A stretch of DNA of 64,000 nucleotides, from contig CAYGDY010000004.1 of assembly GCA_964348795.1 (NCBI GenBank), positions 56,402 through 120,401 of the forward strand, written 5' to 3'. This DNA comes from JADLAT01 sp964348795. Its GTDB lineage: Bacteria > Pseudomonadota > Alphaproteobacteria > Micavibrionales > Micavibrionaceae. Positions 60,474 to 64,000 of the stretch are shown here, piece after piece. The notes under the pieces were generated by a model. It had not been told where the DNA came from and did not search any database. It saw nothing but the letters and a program-made list of their open reading frames with translations. Numbering within the stretch: position 1 is the first letter of the stretch; each line of letters opens with the position of its first letter. The position numbers were made by a program, and so were the translations under genes.

Positions 60474-61566
60474 CATTCCGGAGATTATTGCCGATATGCG
60501 TGCAGGGAAACCTGTCATCCTTGTCGATGACGAAGACAGGGAGAACGAAGGGGATCTTATTGTGGCCGCGCAACGTGCCACACCTGAAAACATCAATTTT
60601 ATGGCCAAGGAGGGGCGGGGGTTGATTTGCTTGCCTATGGAGCGGGCGATGGTGGAGCGGCTCGGGCTGGAGTTGATGGGGCGGGGGGACAACAGCCGGC
60701 ACCGTACGGCCTTTACGGTTTCGATCGAGGCCAAGGACGGCGTGACAACTGGTATTTCGGCCGCTGATCGCTCGCATACCATTTTGACTGCCATTGACCC
60801 GAAAACGCGCCCCTATGACATTGCAACGCCCGGGCATGTCTTTCCCTTGCTGGCCAGAGATGGCGGGGTTCTGGTGCGGGCCGGCCATACAGAGGCCGCT
60901 GTGGATTTATCCAAGATGGCGGGTTTTTCGGGTGCTGGCGTGATCTGTGAAATCATGAATGATGATGGCACGATGGCCCGTCTGCCTGATTTGAAAATCT
61001 TTGCACAGAAGCATGGCTTGAAAATCGGGACGATTGCTGATTTGATTGCCTACCGGCGGGAGACAGAATCCCTTGTCCGGTGTGTGTATGAAACCGATTT
61101 CCAGAGTCGTTATGGCGGAGACTTCAAGTTTATCGTCTATGCCAACACACTGGAATATACAGAGCATGTGGCGCTGGTAAAGGGGGATATTGTCGCGCAG
61201 GCCATGCAGGGGCCTGTGCTGGTCCGGATGCATGCCGTGGATTTTATGAAGGATATTCTGGGCGGCGGAGCGGATTCAAACCTTCATACGGCGATGCGGA
61301 TGATTGGGTCTGCGGGGGCAGGGGTCATAGTGATCCTTCGTGATTCCGATCCGGCCGCCCTGTCTGTCCGTATGCAACATCTGGGTGCTCCCCCGCAGGC
61401 ACCCGCCCAAGACGGGACTTTGCGCCATTACGGGATTGGCGCGCAAATTCTAAGGGATCTGGGAGTCCGCCGGATGACGCTTTTATCGGATACCCCGAAA
61501 AATGTCATTGGCTTGGAAGGCTATGGGTTGTATATAGACGGTCACCGTCCGTTGGAAAAAAGTTGA
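60460..61566 (+). CDS. ribB: RibBX-type DHBP synthase with degenerate GTP cyclohydrolase II domain
   Basis: The N-terminal domain (about 1-205) is 3,4-dihydroxy-2-butanone-4-phosphate synthase: VDDEDRENEGDLIVAAQRAT, RTAFTVSIEAKDGVTTGISA and RAGHTEAAVDLSKMAG. The C-terminal domain (about 206-368) has the GTP cyclohydrolase II fold (HVALVKGDIVAQAMQGPVLV), but the zinc motif CxHSECLTGD...RCDCGxQL is replaced by MHAVDFMKDILGGGADSN, without cysteines. So that domain should be inactive, as in known RibBX proteins. GTG 60460 follows GGAGGTG and overlaps ribE by 14 bp. Confidence 0.93.
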   Translation: MGLSSIPEIIADMRAGKPVILVDDEDRENEGDLIVAAQRATPENINFMAKEGRGLICLPMERAMVERLGLELMGRGDNSRHRTAFTVSIEAKDGVTTGISAADRSHTILTAIDPKTRPYDIATPGHVFPLLARDGGVLVRAGHTEAAVDLSKMAGFSGAGVICEIMNDDGTMARLPDLKIFAQKHGLKIGTIADLIAYRRETESLVRCVYETDFQSRYGGDFKFIVYANTLEYTEHVALVKGDIVAQAMQGPVLVRMHAVDFMKDILGGGADSNLHTAMRMIGSAGAGVIVILRDSDPAALSVRMQHLGAPPQAPAQDGTLRHYGIGAQILRDLGVRRMTLLSDTPKNVIGLEGYGLYIDGHRPLEKS

Positions 61567-61574
61567 AAGCGCCC

Positions 61575-62036
61575 ATGTCTGTTCCTATCCCCCATATCCT
61601 GATCGTAGAAAGCCGTTTTTATGACGATGTCGCTGATTTCCTTTTACAGGGCGCACAGGCCGCCTTGAAAGAGGCCCGCGTCACATGGGAGTGCATCACT
61701 GTTGCCGGCGCACTTGAAATTCCAGCCGTCATGGCGATGGCGGTAGACCGGAAGGCTGGCTCGCGTTTTGCGGCTTTTGTCGCGCTGGGCTGTGTTATTC
61801 GTGGAGAAACCTCGCATTATGATATCGTGGCAGGAGAAAGTGCGCGCGCCCTGATGGACTTGACCATCCGTCCGCCATTTTTATGTCTCGGGAACGGGAT
61901 TTTAACGTGCGAGAACAAGATGCAAGCGCTTCGCAGGGCTGATCCCGCGCAAAAGAACAAGGGGCGGGATGCGGTGCTGGCCGCTTTGGGACAGTATGAA
62001 ATACGCAACCGCTTTTCAGGGGGCGCTGTCTCATGA
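61575..62036 (+). CDS. ribH: 6,7-dimethyl-8-ribityllumazine synthase
   Basis: RibH condenses the RibD product with the RibB product to give lumazine. The 153-residue protein starts at ATG 61575 (MSVPIPHILIVESRFYDD), with GAAAG upstream; a TTG at 61563 would overlap the preceding stop. Motifs are VAGALEIPAVMAMAV, and the catalytic His in GCVIRGETSHYDIVAGES, then LGNGILTCENKMQALRRAD. Its stop overlaps the nusB ATG as ATGA. Confidence 0.95.
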   Translation: MSVPIPHILIVESRFYDDVADFLLQGAQAALKEARVTWECITVAGALEIPAVMAMAVDRKAGSRFAAFVALGCVIRGETSHYDIVAGESARALMDLTIRPPFLCLGNGILTCENKMQALRRADPAQKNKGRDAVLAALGQYEIRNRFSGGAVS

Positions 62037-62488
62037 GCGAGAACAAGAGATCATCCTCCAGGGTCAAAGCGCTTTCTGCGCGCCTCTGCGCTGTGCAGGC
62101 GCTCTATCAGGTGCATCACAATACCCAGCCCATGCGCGGGGTCTACGAGGAATATCTCCAGTACCGAAGCGATATGGAGATCGAGGGAGAAAAACTCGTG
62201 CCGCCTGATCCGGCGCTGTTGAAGAATATTCTCTATGGGGTCGAGGACCGCTTTCCTGAAATAGAGGCCGTTGTCGCGGCCAATCTTAAACGGGATGCCA
62301 GTGACAGGCAGGTGGAGCCTTTATTGAAGGCCTTGCTGATGTGCGGCGCTTACGAATTGCTGATACGGGAGCAGGACGCGCCTATTTTGATCAATGACTA
62401 TCTCAATATCGCTCATGCGTTCTATACGCGGGGCGAGGTGGCGCTGGTGAACGGGGTTCTGGACAGTATTGCCCGTATGTTTGCCTGA
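62033..62488 (+). CDS. nusB: Transcription antitermination factor NusB
   Basis: NusB binds boxA RNA with NusE in rRNA antitermination. The 151-residue protein has the usual basic start (SENKRSSSRVKALSARLCAV), the ALYQVHHNTQ helix, and the C-terminal LLKALLMCGAYELLIREQD and INDYLNIAHAFYTRGEVALV with VNGVLDSIARMF. It overlaps ribH by four bases (ATGA), so the riboflavin operon ends here. The operon order ribD-ribE-ribB-ribH-nusB is typical of alphaproteobacteria. Confidence 0.95.
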   Translation: MSENKRSSSRVKALSARLCAVQALYQVHHNTQPMRGVYEEYLQYRSDMEIEGEKLVPPDPALLKNILYGVEDRFPEIEAVVAANLKRDASDRQVEPLLKALLMCGAYELLIREQDAPILINDYLNIAHAFYTRGEVALVNGVLDSIARMFA

Positions 62489-62621
62489 GAATGAGGCCAT
62501 CAAAAGAGTGTTGCACTGCCAAAAAAGTACATTGCATTTTATGAAAATATAAGAAACTCTTAAGCTCGATGGTTTAGTATGGAATCTGTGGGGTTCTTAA
62601 GATTCAAGGGCAAATCATTTT

Positions 62622-63110
62622 ATGAAAAAAATTATAATGATCGGAGTGGTTTTGCTCGTTCTGGGTGGAGGAGGGGCTGGCGCCTATTTTTATTTTGTAA
62701 GGCCTGCAGAAGCTTCGGTGGATCCGAATGCGCCTGTTGACAAAAAAGTCGAGAAAAAAGCTGAAAAAGAAAAGGGCGGGCATGGTGAGGCGACAGAATT
62801 TGTTGAGCTGGACCCCTTGATCTTGCCGATTATTGACGCTGGCGGGGTGACACAGACGATCAGTCTGGTGATCGCGCTGGAGGTGCCAAATTCCGAGGCT
62901 AAGGCCGAAGTCGAATCCCTCAAGCCGCGTTTGAAAGATGCTTATATTCAGGAACTGTACGGGATGTTGCACAAAAAGGCGACCATGAAAGGCGGGGTGA
63001 TTCAGGTGTCTTACCTGAAGAAAAAGCTTTCCACCATCAGCACAGAGGTCCTTGGCGAAGATGTCGTCAGTGATGTTCTCTTGCAGGTGATAGAACAGCG
63101 CCCGATGTAG
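62622..63110 (+). CDS. fliL: Flagellar basal body-associated protein FliL
   Basis: FliL stabilises the stator around the flagellar motor and modulates torque. The 162-residue protein has one N-terminal membrane helix (IIMIGVVLLVLGGGGAGAYF), a Lys/Glu-rich linker (KVEKKAEKEKGG), and the periplasmic FliL domain (FVELDPLILPII, VIALEVPNSEAKAEVESL, ending VLLQVIEQRPM). It stands alone here, without fliM or fliN, and about 13 kb from motAB. ATG 62622 has AAGGG upstream. Confidence 0.85.
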   Translation: MKKIIMIGVVLLVLGGGGAGAYFYFVRPAEASVDPNAPVDKKVEKKAEKEKGGHGEATEFVELDPLILPIIDAGGVTQTISLVIALEVPNSEAKAEVESLKPRLKDAYIQELYGMLHKKATMKGGVIQVSYLKKKLSTISTEVLGEDVVSDVLLQVIEQRPM

Positions 63111-63172
63111 CTGTTGCGGTGGTCTTCTGCAGGGGGGCTCTCACTTTCGCATACTCGGGGGGGGCGGTTTTT

Positions 63173-63523
63173 TTATACAAGATCATCAATGTCGACATCG
63201 AGTGCTTCAGCCAGTTTTTTGAATGTCTCAATGGACCCTTTGTTTTTTCCTGATTCCATGTCCGCGATGGTCGTTTGAGTAACACCTATTTTTTCTGCCA
63301 ATTTTTTTTGGGTAAGTCCACGGTGCTTGCGAAAAACCCGTACAGGATTTTCGCCATCCAGAAGGGCTTTCAACACTTCGCCAGGGAAAAATTCTTCTAC
63401 TGTGCTCAGCGCTTTTTTGAGTACGGCTTCGTCTTGCAGGTCTTCCAATTGGTTTTGCATGGCAATAAAATCAGCTTCCGGTATCTGAACAAGGCCGTTT
63501 TTAATTTCATATTCGTTTTTCAT
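63173..63523 (-). CDS. HigA/XRE-type antitoxin
   Basis: The 116-residue protein has a C-terminal helix-turn-helix domain (GLTQKKLAEKIGVTQTTIAD, then MESGKNKGSIETFKKLAEAL) and an N-terminal region that probably wraps the toxin (IPEADFIAMQNQLEDLQDEA). It is encoded directly after the RelE-like toxin gene: ATG 63523 is 11 bases after the toxin stop, behind GGAGG. An ATG at 63535 would overlap the toxin stop codon. It likely represses the pair with the operator boxes upstream of the toxin. Confidence 0.87.
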   Translation of the reverse strand: MKNEYEIKNGLVQIPEADFIAMQNQLEDLQDEAVLKKALSTVEEFFPGEVLKALLDGENPVRVFRKHRGLTQKKLAEKIGVTQTTIADMESGKNKGSIETFKKLAEALDVDIDDLV

Positions 63524-63534
63524 GTAGTCCTCCA

Positions 63535-63771
63535 TTATTTGTAAACGTCTCCCCTTGGTCCCGCCGTGATGACGATGATTTCCATTTCCAGCGTGTAGAT
63601 GGCTCTGTAGTCTCCGATTCTGAGGCGAAAGTGTGGGCTGTTTGTCATTTTTTTAATATCCAGCGCTTCTGTGTGTCCTGCCTCTATGGATTCAAATGCC
63701 GCATAAAAACGCTGTGCTGTTTTTCGTGGCATTTTCAAAAGGGCTTTCAGTGCTTTTTTCTCAATCTTCAT
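63535..63771 (-). CDS. RelE/ParE-type toxin
   Basis: The 78-residue protein has the RelE/ParE fold: KKALKALLKMPRKTAQRFYA, then ALDIKKMTNSPHFRLRIGDY and RAIYTLEMEIIVITAGPRGD. RLRIGDYRAIYTLE with the following strand is the usual end of RelE-type toxins, which cut ribosome-bound mRNA. It is shorter than HigB. The pair is toxin-first, as in higBA. ATG 63771 lies just after the promoter, with a short leader and no clear ribosome site. Confidence 0.87.
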   Translation of the reverse strand: MKIEKKALKALLKMPRKTAQRFYAAFESIEAGHTEALDIKKMTNSPHFRLRIGDYRAIYTLEMEIIVITAGPRGDVYK

Positions 63772-63777
63772 ATTTAA

Positions 63778-63806
63778 AATATAGATTAAAACTATATCCC
63801 TGTCAA
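63778..63806 (-). promoter_or_regulatory. Toxin-antitoxin promoter
   Basis: On the minus strand a perfect -35 TTGACA (63801-63806) and TATATT (63778-63783) are exactly 17 bp apart. Just downstream is the toxin start at 63771, so the mRNA is nearly leaderless. Confidence 0.75.
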
Positions 63807-63829
63807 TTAAAAATATCGATTAAATCTAT
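63781..63829. promoter_or_regulatory. Two similar operator-like boxes flanking the toxin-antitoxin -35 region
   Basis: ATAGATTAAAACTAT (63781-63795) and ATCGATTAAATCTAT (63815-63829) agree at 13 of 15 positions and are partly palindromic. They overlap the -10 and lie upstream of the -35, the expected place for autorepression by the antitoxin. Confidence 0.55.
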
Positions 63830-63929
63830 TTTTTATTGATGTGACTCTTTTTTTATAGGACAGTCATACAAAAAAAGTCATACAGAGTCATACAAAAATG
63901 TATGGAAATACGCCAAGCCTTTGAAAGAA

Positions 63930-64000
63930 TGGTCGGAACGAGAGGATTTGAACCTCCGACCCCTTGCACCCCATGCAAGTGCGCTACCAGGCTGCGCTAC
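63930..64000 (-). tRNA. tRNA-Pro (GGG anticodon), 5' end outside the window
   Basis: The minus strand reads a T-arm GAGG TTCAAAT CCTC and an anticodon stem CTTGC/GCAAG around the 7-base loop ATGGGGT, giving anticodon GGG. A D-arm with AGCCTGGTAGC follows, and the 3' end is CCGACCA with encoded CCA at 63930. About six bases of the 5' acceptor strand are cut by the window edge. Confidence 0.93.

Overview
The window looks like a chromosomal segment of a free-living, flagellated alphaproteobacterium that makes polyhydroxybutyrate (PHB). The evidence is the Mg-type HemB without metal cysteines, PhaR/phasin/PhaAB, the nrdR-ribD-ribE-ribBX-ribH-nusB order after glyA, OmpR/EnvZ-like and PleC-like kinases, and an LdtR-like MarR regulator. 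Most genes are GC-rich. A few islands are clearly more AT-rich and look acquired (about 29.6-30.2, 33.8-34.3, 36.2-37.7, 54.1-54.9 and 63.2-63.9 kb). I cannot fix the genus; a Rhodospirillales- or Micavibrio-like lineage is a guess.

Layout. 0-6 kb: end of ilvE, an OmpR/EnvZ-type pair, a phasin and an orphan PleC-like kinase with two PAS domains. 6-14 kb: recX, an ABC-2 permease without its ATPase, hslO, trkH, an OmpA-family lipoprotein, a DJ-1-like protein and prfB with an intact programmed +1 frameshift. 13.5-17.4 kb: two exported proteins of uncertain role, one TcpQ-like and one large coiled-coil protein. 17.4-20.7 kb: PHB locus phaR / phaA-phaB plus a cyclic-nucleotide-binding protein. 20.7-25.1 kb: an AsmA-family protein and a ribbon-helix-helix regulator between inverted copies of a MITE-like element. 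25-32 kb: a methyltransferase, fumC, purEK, a DUF465 protein, 6-phosphofructokinase and several unknowns. 32-38.3 kb: two bacterial PH-domain membrane proteins, an interrupted small gene, ilvD, and an AT-rich island holding an XRE regulator, an acyltransferase and a 35-residue membrane peptide. 38.4-47 kb: an L,D-transpeptidase, a YcbK-type peptidase, folK-folP, a histidine phosphatase, aspartate dehydrogenase, recO and parC. 47-51 kb: motA-motB and an EAL protein. 51-58 kb: hemB, an HIBYL-CoA hydrolase-like enzyme, the LdtR-like regulator, a repeat island, a PD-(D/E)XK-like protein and glutaryl-CoA dehydrogenase. 56-62.5 kb: the DUF6898-like gene, rpiB, glyA, nrdR, riboflavin genes and nusB. 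62.6-64 kb: fliL, a RelE/HigA-type toxin-antitoxin pair and the 3' part of tRNA-Pro(GGG).

The most unusual signal is a set of palindromic intergenic elements of several families. At three places their terminal inverted repeats coincide with gene boundaries. They supply the stop codons of a methyltransferase and of the convergent folP/phosphatase pair, and they run up to the purE start codon. All calls were made by reading the sequence; no database search was run.
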